Positions 30,833 to 38,103 of a stretch of 39,392 bases of DNA are shown one piece after another. Under the pieces are notes generated by a model. The model had not been told where the DNA came from, made no database searches, and saw only the letters and a list, made by a program, of their open reading frames with translations. The translations under genes were made by a program, and so were the position numbers. How positions within the stretch are numbered: the first letter of the stretch is position 1; each line of letters begins with the position of its first letter. Location: positions 1-39,392 of the forward strand of contig JAPLMD010000045.1 in assembly GCA_026387235.1 (NCBI GenBank), given 5' to 3'. Source of the stretch: Candidatus Omnitrophota bacterium (GTDB lineage: Bacteria > Omnitrophota > Gorgyraeia > Gorgyraeales > Gorgyraeaceae).

Positions 30833-31326
30833 GAAAAATATCTTTACCTCTTACTAGGGATGTTATAAAGACGCTCAGGCAGGGAGAGCAGGTTTTATTA
30901 AGCGGCTCTCTTTTAACTGCCAGAGACGCAGCGCATAAAAGGCTCGCAGATACTTTAAAATCAGGCAAGAAAATTCCAGTTTCATTAAAAGGCGAGACAA
31001 TATATTATACAGGGCCTACGCCTAAAAAAATCGGCGAAGTTATAGGTTCTTGCGGCCCTACTACAAGCTCCAGGATGGACCCTTTTACGCCTTTATTGTT
31101 AAAACACGGCCTTATGGGGATGATAGGTAAAGGCGAAAGGTCAGAAGAGGTAAATAGAGCGATAAGGAAACATGGAGCAGTGTATTTTATTACAATAGGC
31201 GGCGCAGGCGCGTATTTATCAGAAAAAGTGAAATCAGCGGAAGTTATAGCGTATAAAGATTTAGGGCCTGAGGCAATCTACAGATTAGAAGTAGAAGATT
31301 TCCCGGCAATAGTTAGCATATTATGA
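30829..31326 (+). CDS. Class I fumarate hydratase beta subunit
   Basis: [33 protein letters not shown]; overlaps alpha subunit. Confidence 0.93.
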   Translation: MRKISLPLTRDVIKTLRQGEQVLLSGSLLTARDAAHKRLADTLKSGKKIPVSLKGETIYYTGPTPKKIGEVIGSCGPTTSSRMDPFTPLLLKHGLMGMIGKGERSEEVNRAIRKHGAVYFITIGGAGAYLSEKVKSAEVIAYKDLGPEAIYRLEVEDFPAIVSIL

Positions 31327-31368
31327 AGCCCCTCGCCGCAGATATTTTGGTGTTATGGCAGCTCGGGG

Positions 31369-31391
31369 CGATTTTTACGAAGTAAAAATCG
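31369..31391 (+). promoter_or_regulatory. Hairpin directly upstream of the rph ribosome binding site
   Basis: CGATTTTTAC-gaa-GTAAAAATCG abuts GGAGG at the start of the rph leader. Confidence 0.5.
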
Positions 31392-31399
31392 GAGGTATT

Positions 31400-32116
31400 A
31401 TGAGGAATGATGGAAGGCGATTAGACGAGATGAGAAAAGTCAAGATAAAGAGGAATGTTCTTAAATTCGCAGAAGGTTCTTGCATGATAGAGATGGGCAA
31501 TACCAAGGTTATATGCAGCGCTTCTGTGGAAGATAAAGTCCCGCCATTTTTAAGAAATACCGGTTCAGGATGGATAACTGCGGAATACGGCATGCTTCCG
31601 CGTTCGTGTAAATCCAGAATAGATAGAGAAGCTTCGCGGGGCAAACAAAGCGGCAGGACACAGGAGATACAAAGATTAATAGGAAGAAGCATGCGTTCTA
31701 TCGCTGAGTTAAAAAAATTAGGCGAGAGGACTATCTGGATAGACTGCGACGTGATACAGGGAGACGGCGGCACGCGAACAGCCAGTGTTACGGGGAGCTT
31801 TATTGCCCTGGCAGACGCGCTTAGAAAATTGAAAAATGAGAAAATAATAAATTCAATACCCCTTGCGGACTATGTAGCTGCCATAAGCGTAGGAATCGTG
31901 AACGGCGAGAAATGCCTGGATCTTAATTACGAAGAGGATTCAGGCGCTGAAGTGGATATGAATATTATCATGACGGGTTCCGGGAAAATGGTAGAGGTTC
32001 AGGGCACAGCTGAGAAAAAACCTTTTTCCGCAAAGGATCTGAACGATCTTATAAACCTCGCGAAAAGCGGCGTAGATGATCTCATAGGCTTTCAGAAAAA
32101 ACTAATCAGATTATAA
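31400..32116 (+). CDS. rph: Ribonuclease PH
   Basis: [56 protein letters not shown] 31400 preferred with GGAGGT upstream. Confidence 0.95.
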   Translation: MRNDGRRLDEMRKVKIKRNVLKFAEGSCMIEMGNTKVICSASVEDKVPPFLRNTGSGWITAEYGMLPRSCKSRIDREASRGKQSGRTQEIQRLIGRSMRSIAELKKLGERTIWIDCDVIQGDGGTRTASVTGSFIALADALRKLKNEKIINSIPLADYVAAISVGIVNGEKCLDLNYEEDSGAEVDMNIIMTGSGKMVEVQGTAEKKPFSAKDLNDLINLAKSGVDDLIGFQKKLIRL

Positions 32117-32122
32117 TATAAA

Positions 32123-32725
32123 ATGGAACTAGTCGTTGCTACCAGAAATAAGGATAAGCTTAGAGAAATAAAAGCGCTTCTTAAAAGCTTTCCGGTCAAG
32201 GTTTTTTCGCTGGACTCATTCAAAGGCGTTCCCGAGATCATGGAAGATGGCAAGACCCTTGAAGATAATGCTATAAAAAAAGCAGTTCAGGTTTCAAAGT
32301 TTCTTAAAAAATTCGCAGTGGCGGATGATTCAGGGCTTGAGGTTGAATATTTAGACGGCGATCCCGGAGTATATTCTGCCAGGTTCTCAGGAAAAGGAGC
32401 TACTTATAAAAGCAATAACGAAAAACTCCTCAGGCTTTTAAGAGGCGTCCCTCTTGTCCGAAGAAAAGCCTGTTTTAAATGCGTAATAGCGGCAGCTGAT
32501 AAAGGCAGGGTTATTGGAATAGCTGAAGGGGTATGCAATGGAAAGATATCTTTTGTATCAAAAGGGGATAATGGTTTTGGATATGATCCGGTATTTATAC
32601 CTGATGGCTGCAAAAAAACCTTTGCCGAAATGGATCCTGCCTGGAAAAATAAGATAAGTCACAGAAGCAAGGCGCTTGTCAAAGCGAAAAAGATTATTTC
32701 AAAATATCTCTCACTTTATCTATAG
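32123..32725 (+). CDS. rdgB: Non-canonical purine NTP pyrophosphatase (RdgB/HAM1 family)
   Basis: VVATRNKDKLREIKALL, VADDSGLEVEYLDGDPGVYSARFSG, GFGYDPVFIPDG. Confidence 0.95.
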   Translation: MELVVATRNKDKLREIKALLKSFPVKVFSLDSFKGVPEIMEDGKTLEDNAIKKAVQVSKFLKKFAVADDSGLEVEYLDGDPGVYSARFSGKGATYKSNNEKLLRLLRGVPLVRRKACFKCVIAAADKGRVIGIAEGVCNGKISFVSKGDNGFGYDPVFIPDGCKKTFAEMDPAWKNKISHRSKALVKAKKIISKYLSLYL

Positions 32726-34040
32726 TTTTTTTAACCTTGTCAAAAATATTCCCCACGCCGATAGGATTCACAGTAAATACAGGCTCTTCCATGTTGCCTG
32801 TGATTTTAACGCTTCCCATAAACCAGCCAGCGCTTTCCAGCAGGATGCTGGATATCTTTGAAAGCCATGAGGATTCCAGTATTAGTTCTTTTTTCAAGCG
32901 TATCTTCACAGCGGCGTCTACTGTATTGTCGAATCCCAAGCTTCCCTTTATGTCCAATATCATTTCGTTGCTTACCAGCTTGAAATTATCAGTATAGAAA
33001 CTGCTATTTTTTATCTGGAATGAGCCGGATGTATAAGTAAAAACAACATTGTCTAATTTTGGGATAAACAAGACTGCGGCAACGCCTTTAAATAAGTTTG
33101 TTTCCCAGAGGTTAGCGTTCTTTATTTCAACCCATGATTTTCCATAAATGGAATTAGTAACTCCCATAATGCCTTTAAGCTTGATATTTGCGTTGCATGT
33201 GCCGCTTACTTCTTTTTTTACAATGGAAGATTTGGTGGAAAAATCATATACATCCATGTTGTTGATATTTGCGTTAATGGAAAAAGGCGGTATTGGATTA
33301 TCCATGTCCATGTAACTATCCATACGTAAAACGCCTTTATAAAAGTCAGAATAGAGATTGTATATGTATAATTTATCTCCTATGAGAACCAGGTCAGCGT
33401 CAATATTGCTTACTTGGTACTTATCTGTTTTTATAAAGGGCGCCAGAATTTTCCCGCGTATCTCTGTCTTGCCCTGGTTATTTATGATGCTTAGTTTTGC
33501 CGCGAGAAGTATTTTTGGAGAAGTAAATGCGATTTCCAGCAGATCCGTAGGCAATTCGTCTTTTTTAAGGTCAGGCTTTTTGCATAATCTCAGGGTGCCG
33601 TAGAGGGTCCCAAGGTCTTCTGCATAAGGCACATTTCTGAGCCTGAATTTTATAAAAAGGTCACTTGCTTTAAAACTATAGCTTCCTATGGCGTCGATCT
33701 GCGCTTTGAAATTTTTAGTCGGAGACAACTCGCTTCGGAACCTCAGTTTTTTTTCGAATATAAGGGCATTTATAGAAGGCTTTATTTTAAGTTCTTTGAA
33801 ATGATAAAGAGGATGTTCGTTTGTCACATTCCAGATTACCAAGTCTCTTATCGTCAGGCCGTTAAGGGTAAAATAGGATAATGAGCCTATTTCTGTTTTT
33901 CTTTTAAGAATAACGGAAAGCCTTTCCTGCAATAGAGGCCTTGCCATTGTGCAGAGGAAGATATTTAATGCGGATACTCCAAGCGCAACGAAACAAGCCG
34001 TTATTATAAGAAAGTTTAATAAAATTTTCTTTCTGCGCAT
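32694..34040 (-). CDS. AsmA-like membrane-anchored protein
   Basis: Single N-terminal TM then ERLSVILKRKTEIGSLSYFTLNGLTIRDLVIW; long beta-rich body. Confidence 0.65.
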   Translation of the reverse strand: MRRKKILLNFLIITACFVALGVSALNIFLCTMARPLLQERLSVILKRKTEIGSLSYFTLNGLTIRDLVIWNVTNEHPLYHFKELKIKPSINALIFEKKLRFRSELSPTKNFKAQIDAIGSYSFKASDLFIKFRLRNVPYAEDLGTLYGTLRLCKKPDLKKDELPTDLLEIAFTSPKILLAAKLSIINNQGKTEIRGKILAPFIKTDKYQVSNIDADLVLIGDKLYIYNLYSDFYKGVLRMDSYMDMDNPIPPFSINANINNMDVYDFSTKSSIVKKEVSGTCNANIKLKGIMGVTNSIYGKSWVEIKNANLWETNLFKGVAAVLFIPKLDNVVFTYTSGSFQIKNSSFYTDNFKLVSNEMILDIKGSLGFDNTVDAAVKIRLKKELILESSWLSKISSILLESAGWFMGSVKITGNMEEPVFTVNPIGVGNIFDKVKKTIDKVRDILK

Positions 34041-34131
34041 AGGCTATAAAAGATGGCACTTCAGCGGCTACAATCCTTCTATACGTCGGATTGATTAACG
34101 CCGCTTCAGTATCAAATTTCCTTCGGAAATT

Positions 34132-34208
34132 TGGCGTCCCTGGCCTGATTCGAACAGGCGACCCTCTGCTTAGAAGGCAGATGCTCTATCCAACTGAGCT
34201 ACAGGGAC
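34132..34208 (-). tRNA. tRNA-Arg (anticodon TCT), CCA encoded
   Basis: Minus strand GTCCCTGTAGCTCAGTTGGATAGAGCATCTGCCTTCTAAGCAGAGGGTCGCCTGTTCGAATCAGGCCAGGGACGCCA folds as a cloverleaf. Confidence 0.95.
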
Positions 34209-34216
34209 GAATAGAA

Positions 34217-34294
34217 TGGTCGGGGCGGCTGGACTCGAACCAGCGACCCCCTGCTCCCAAAGCAGGTGCTCTAAGCCAACTGAGCCACGCCCCG
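34217..34294 (-). tRNA. tRNA-Pro (anticodon TGG), CCA encoded
   Basis: Minus strand CGGGGCGTGGCTCAGTTGGC...CCTGCTTTGGGAGCAGG...GGTTCGAGTCCAGCCGCCCCGACCA. Confidence 0.95.
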
Positions 34295-34305
34295 TGTAAA
34301 TTTAA

Positions 34306-34334
34306 ATTTTATCAACTATGTCCATAAAAGTCAA
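34306..34334 (-). promoter_or_regulatory. Sigma70-like promoter for the tRNA-Pro/tRNA-Arg unit
   Basis: Minus strand TTGACT-N17-TAAAAT immediately upstream of tRNA-Pro. Confidence 0.65.
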
Positions 34335-34370
34335 TACATTATCCATCCAAAGGGTTCTTAAAAAATTTGC

Positions 34371-34399
34371 TTGTTAGATTGGTTTAATACAGATATAAT
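34371..34399 (+). promoter_or_regulatory. Sigma70-like promoter upstream of the AsmA-like gene
   Basis: TTGTTA-N17-TATAAT. Confidence 0.6.
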
Positions 34400-34423
34400 A
34401 TGGGGCAGTTTTAAGGATAAGAT

Positions 34424-35359
34424 ATGAAACATTTAATCAAAAAAAGATTATATATACTTGGCATATTTCTTATAGCGCTGGCTCTTTTCTTCGGCTACAA
34501 CTATGCTGCCGGCAATTTGAAATCATTTGTTACAGGCACCCTTGAAAAAAGCTTTGGCGCAAAGCTCTCCATAGCTCATATGAGAATAAGCTTTCCGCTC
34601 TGCCTGGAGCTAAAGGGCATAAAAATAAATGACACAGTAAATATTTCAAAGGTATATGTTTATCCGAGTCCTGAGTCTATGTTTCTGAAGAAGGTTTTTA
34701 TATTCTCAAACATAAGAATTGTGGATCCCGTTGTAAAAATAAAAAAAGGGGAAGACGATAATTTCGCAGGCTTCAATGCTTTAAAAAACGATACGTTCAA
34801 AGGCGCTCCAAGAGATTCAAAAACCTTGTTTTATGTTTTAAGGATAGATGTAGAAAACGGAACACTTATTTACGACCTTGGAAATGAGAATAAATTTGAA
34901 TTTGTTAAAATCAACGGAAATTTTAAGAGCCCGCATATATATATCGCAGGAAACAAGCCTTTTAGTTTTAAAGCAGCAGGCTTTATTAAAAATCATGGTT
35001 CAGATGTCCTGTCGCCTTTACGTATAGGAGGCTTAATAACGAGGGAGTCTATCATAAAAGCGAAACTTCAGGCTACTGATGTAGCGTTGGAGACTCTTGG
35101 AGAAGCATATCAGAATTATTTAAAAGATAGAGTCACAAACGGTAATCTGAATCTGGACACTAAAATTCTTATGTCAAAAAATGATTTAAAAGCGGATTGT
35201 TTTTGCAGAATAAATGATATAATATTGAAAGACGCGGCTCGTAGGATATCAACGCCTCTGGTAGCGAGTTTTATTTTAGGCCTTGATTTTAAAAATAAAG
35301 CAATAAAGATTGATAATCTTCAGACAAATCTATTGAGTTTACTTTTTAATAGATCCTGA
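34424..35359 (+). CDS. AsmA-like membrane-anchored protein (shorter paralog-type)
   Basis: N-terminal TM, LEKSFGAKLSIAHMRISFPLCLELKGIKI pattern, same architecture as 32694-34040. Confidence 0.6.
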   Translation: MKHLIKKRLYILGIFLIALALFFGYNYAAGNLKSFVTGTLEKSFGAKLSIAHMRISFPLCLELKGIKINDTVNISKVYVYPSPESMFLKKVFIFSNIRIVDPVVKIKKGEDDNFAGFNALKNDTFKGAPRDSKTLFYVLRIDVENGTLIYDLGNENKFEFVKINGNFKSPHIYIAGNKPFSFKAAGFIKNHGSDVLSPLRIGGLITRESIIKAKLQATDVALETLGEAYQNYLKDRVTNGNLNLDTKILMSKNDLKADCFCRINDIILKDAARRISTPLVASFILGLDFKNKAIKIDNLQTNLLSLLFNRS

Positions 35360-35367
35360 CCTTTTAC

Positions 35368-35446
35368 GGTGGGTGTAGCTCAGCTTGGATAGAGCACTAG
35401 ACTGTGGCTCTAGGTGTCGCGGGTTCAAATCCCGTCATCCACCCCA
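35368..35446 (+). tRNA. tRNA-His (anticodon GTG), with G-1 and encoded CCA
   Basis: GGTGGGTGTAGCTCAGCTTGGATAGAGCACTAGACTGTGGCTCTAGGTGTCGCGGGTTCAAATCCCGTCATCCACCCCA cloverleaf. Confidence 0.95.
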
Positions 35447-35483
35447 GTATATCCTATCTCTATATGGCACAATGAGTTAGGAC

Positions 35484-35518
35484 AAATCCCCGACGGGGCA
35501 ACCTGTCGGGGATTTTTT
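35484..35518 (+). terminator. Intrinsic terminator after tRNA-His
   Basis: AAATCCCCGAC-N10-GTCGGGGATTTTTT, 11-bp perfect stem plus U-run. Confidence 0.9.
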
Positions 35519-35640
35519 ATCTGTCGATGTTCCTAGGACTTAGGGCATTATTTCCGTAGGAGATTTTTGAAATATTTCATAACAAGATCATCGTCGGGAA
35601 AGAGAGTAATTTTGCTAGAGAATTTTAAAGAAATAGGCCA

Positions 35641-35756
35641 ATTCCTCTCTTAGTTTATGGGCGCTAGTTTATGGCATATTCACGCAATAACGCGCTTATT
35701 TCTGCTGTTGATTCTGCCATAAACTAAAGGTGAGGAATACTAAAGAAGAGAGAGGA
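35641..35756. repeat. Foldback region with 12-bp inverted repeat
   Basis: TAGTTTATGGCA (35665-35676)/TGCCATAAACTA (35715-35726); extra copy TAGTTTATGG at 35651; outer CCTCTCT/AGAGAGG. Confidence 0.65.
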
Positions 35757-35771
35757 GTGTAAACCTCGCAA

Positions 35772-35811
35772 TTAACCAACAGATTTTATAGATAGCGCTT
35801 TCGTTGGTTAA
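35772..35811. promoter_or_regulatory. Inverted repeat 1 upstream of the nucleotidyltransferase operon
   Basis: TTAACCAAC-N22-GTTGGTTAA. Confidence 0.65.
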
Positions 35812-35819
35812 CTTATTTC

Positions 35820-35848
35820 TTGACATTTGTTACCTAACAAGGCATACT
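35820..35848 (+). promoter_or_regulatory. Sigma70-like promoter
   Basis: TTGACA-N17-CATACT, inside/adjacent to the inverted repeat at 35828-35871. Confidence 0.7.
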
Positions 35849-35871
35849 ATTTAGTAGTATGTTAGGTAACA
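35828..35871. promoter_or_regulatory. Inverted repeat 2, probable operator
   Basis: TGTTACCTAAC-N22-GTTAGGTAACA, 11-bp perfect arms, ends at the RBS AGGAGG. Confidence 0.75.
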
Positions 35872-35883
35872 GGAGGAGTTAAA

Positions 35884-36201
35884 ATGGGTGTGATAAAAGG
35901 CGTATTGAAAGAAGAGCTTGAAAATTCCTTGCGCATGAAAAAGGAATATGAAAGGGCATTAAATGAATTGCCCAAAGGATGTATTGCTGAAAAAAAGATA
36001 AGAGGGCATAGTTATTGTTATTTAGCGCAGCGAGTTGGCAAAAAGGTAAAATATATCTATAAAGGAAAAATTTCAGAAGCTGAAAGAAATAAATATCAGG
36101 AAGCAAAAGTCTTAAGGGCTAAATATAGAAAATTACTGTCACGGGTTAAAAAGCAGGTCAAGTTTTTAAAAGGGACTCTTCGTGGAAAAGAATCAATATA
36201 A
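35884..36201 (+). CDS. Small basic protein, DUF6788-like, first gene of a two-gene operon
   Basis: 105 aa, RBS AGGAGG, GHSYCYLAQRVGKKVKYIYKGKIS core followed by basic helix. Confidence 0.75.
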   Translation: MGVIKGVLKEELENSLRMKKEYERALNELPKGCIAEKKIRGHSYCYLAQRVGKKVKYIYKGKISEAERNKYQEAKVLRAKYRKLLSRVKKQVKFLKGTLRGKESI

Positions 36202-36871
36202 ATTGTGCTTTGAGGTCTTAAGGCGTTTTAATAAAGCGGGTATTCTGGATGGCCTTATTTTAATAGGCAGCTGGTGCCTTTATTTTTATAAAGGCTATTT
36301 TGAAAATATTTCATATATAGATATAGCTACTATTAAAACAAGAGATATAGATTTTCTTGTGCCGATTCCCGCGAGAATCAAAAAAGAAGTGGATATACCG
36401 AAATTACTAGAAGACCTTGGTTTTGTAATAGAATTTAAAGGCAGTAAGGGCTATATAAAGCTGGATCATCCTGATCTTATAGTAGAGTTTTTAGTTCCGG
36501 AAAAAGGCAGAGGAAGCGACAAGCCATATAAACTTCCACAATTAGGTATGAATGCCACGCCTTTAAGATTTTTGAGTTTCTTGACAGATAATGTTATTCG
36601 CGTAAAAGTAGAAGACTTCTACATTAATGTGCCTCATCCTGCAAATTTTGCCTTGCATAAATTAATAATATTTAGTAGAAGGTCAAAAGAGGATAAAGCT
36701 TTAAAAGATAAGAATACGGCCATAGAAATTCTCAAAGCCCTTTTTAATAAGGAAGAAGTGCGAATAGTAAAATCTATATTTAACTCTATGCCTCAGAAAT
36801 GGCAGAAAAAGATTCTGGATAATCTTAAATCCATAGAGGAACCAGAAATAGCTAAAATTTTGATTGAATAG
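36182..36871 (+). CDS. Predicted nucleotidyltransferase (NTP_transf_8-like)
   Basis: LILIGSWCLYFYKGYF and TRDIDFLVP (G-S plus DxD pattern); GTG start overlaps upstream ORF by 20 nt. Confidence 0.75.
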   Translation: MEKNQYKLCFEVLRRFNKAGILDGLILIGSWCLYFYKGYFENISYIDIATIKTRDIDFLVPIPARIKKEVDIPKLLEDLGFVIEFKGSKGYIKLDHPDLIVEFLVPEKGRGSDKPYKLPQLGMNATPLRFLSFLTDNVIRVKVEDFYINVPHPANFALHKLIIFSRRSKEDKALKDKNTAIEILKALFNKEEVRIVKSIFNSMPQKWQKKILDNLKSIEEPEIAKILIE

Positions 36872-36933
36872 GGCATAGGATTAAGTATAATTAAGTTTAA
36901 AGCACTAAAAAAGGAAGAGGGGTTAAGTTTACA

Positions 36934-36960
36934 GTTCAAATCTCTTCAAGGACCCCAGTA
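36934..36960 (+). repeat. Degenerate copy of the tRNA-His 3' end, candidate attachment-site remnant
   Basis: GTTCAAATCTCTTCAAGGACCCCAGTA vs GTTCAAATCCCGTCATCCACCCCAGTA at 35423-35449, 22/27 identical. Confidence 0.5.
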
Positions 36961-36991
36961 ATATCGCTCTCCTCGTATAATGGGAGAGTTT

Positions 36992-37029
36992 AAAGGCTAT
37001 TGATCGGATATGGTCAATAGCCTTTTTGT
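36992..37029 (+). terminator. Intrinsic terminator
   Basis: AAAGGCTATTGA-N10-TCAATAGCCTTTTTGTTT, 12-bp perfect stem. Confidence 0.85.
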
Positions 37030-37213
37030 TTACCTGTTTATAGAGAGTGTTTTTATGATGAGCCCTTTCTGGGCAGCCTTAGCGGAATAACTAAAGCGGC
37101 CACAGTCTATCCGCGTTCTATCCCCCAAAGGGGTATGGGTGCGGTTTAAGGACGCGCAGTTTAAAATCTTCCTACACGACACAATAAAAACCCACGATTA
37201 TACCTCGGTACAA

Positions 37214-37242
37214 TTGATTTCATTTCGGAATTCCCCTAAAAT
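37214..37242 (+). promoter_or_regulatory. Promoter copy 1, within repeated box GGTACAATTGATTT
   Basis: TTGATT-N17-TAAAAT; duplicated at 38067-38095. Confidence 0.65.
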
Positions 37243-37271
37243 ATTATTGTAAAATAAAGGAGGTGAGAAAG

Positions 37272-37391
37272 ATGGCAAAGAAAAGTCGAGGGGGAAGAAT
37301 GACGGCGGCAAAACAACGGGCTGCAAAGACATCAGGTGGGAAAGGAAGAGTAAGGAATCGCAAAGCCGGCCGAAACATCATGAGCACCTAG
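37272..37391 (+). CDS. 39-aa highly basic small protein
   Basis: MAKKSRGGRMTAAKQRAAKTSGGKGRVRNRKAGRNIMST with GGAGGTG RBS and promoter; below ORF-track length cut-off. Confidence 0.6.
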   Translation: MAKKSRGGRMTAAKQRAAKTSGGKGRVRNRKAGRNIMST

Positions 37392-37448
37392 AGATAGTAG
37401 ATGTTCATGTCATCAGACAAAAAGCAAATATAGAGGAAGGAGGAATTT

Positions 37449-37613
37449 ATGTTAGGTTGGGCTGCTACATTTTTCGTTATTGCCATTGTTGCGGCACTGT
37501 TGGGGTTTACGGGGATCGCCGGTTCGGCCATAGAGATCGCTAAGATTTTGTTTTTCATATTTTTGATATTATCGATCGTCATTTTTATTTTTGGAAAAAG
37601 AAGGTCCGTATAA
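37449..37613 (+). CDS. DUF1328/YtjA-type (UPF0391) small membrane protein
   Basis: [62 protein letters not shown]; not in ORF track. Confidence 0.88.
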   Translation: MLGWAATFFVIAIVAALLGFTGIAGSAIEIAKILFFIFLILSIVIFIFGKRRSV

Positions 37614-37847
37614 ATCTTTCACAAAAGCCGAAACAGGCACTGTTTGTAAACAATGATTAACGCAACAATTATAAAACACAATGAAGAAAGGTGTTTTATG
37701 ATTATTGAAGGTGGTTTTTGTTGTATTATTTATTTGTTGCGGCCTCGATCGTGAGCCAGCATTTTCGAACGAAACAGACTGCCGAAAAAATCCTCGAATA
37801 CTTCATATCTCTTCGATCAGGCAAATCCTCAATACGTTTCAAAGCGA

Positions 37848-37876
37848 CCGGTGCAAAAAATATAACCAGTTTTTAA
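37848..37876. repeat. ~30-bp motif copy A
   Basis: CCGGTGCAAAAAATATAACCAGTTTTTAA. Confidence 0.7.
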
Positions 37877-38066
37877 AAGATAGCACTTTGGTTTCTGCGG
37901 CTAAAAGCTATATTTATATTTTTTATATAATCAAAACCCGGATTGCTATGGTTTTTAAGATAGAATTATCTCTTGCCCGTGCAAAAATCTAAACCCTTAA
38001 TCCAATAATAATGTCTCGTCACCCCGCTTGACAGCGAAATTTATTGGGGTATATACCATGGTACAA

Positions 38067-38095
38067 TTGATTTATTTTTCTTCTTCCACTAAAAT
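38067..38095 (+). promoter_or_regulatory. Promoter copy 2, within repeated box GGTACAATTGATTT
   Basis: TTGATT-N17-TAAAAT, 8 nt before ATG 38104. Confidence 0.65.
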
Positions 38096-38103
38096 AATAA
38101 CAT

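Noticed and set aside
34091-34327. 78-aa plus-strand ORF (…SGRLDSNQRPPAPKAGALSQLSHAP…)
   Set aside because: It is a translation across the antisense of tRNA-Arg and tRNA-Pro, a well-known spurious peptide type.
35772-35871. Possible CRISPR-like array from the repeated TTAnCnAAC half-sites
   Set aside because: Only two inverted (not direct) pairs, no spacers/repeats periodicity and no cas genes; operator interpretation fits better.
37705-37992. 95-aa ORF
   Set aside because: No convincing start or domain; overlaps repeated motif copy A, which reads as a different tail in another frame; possibly decayed DNA.
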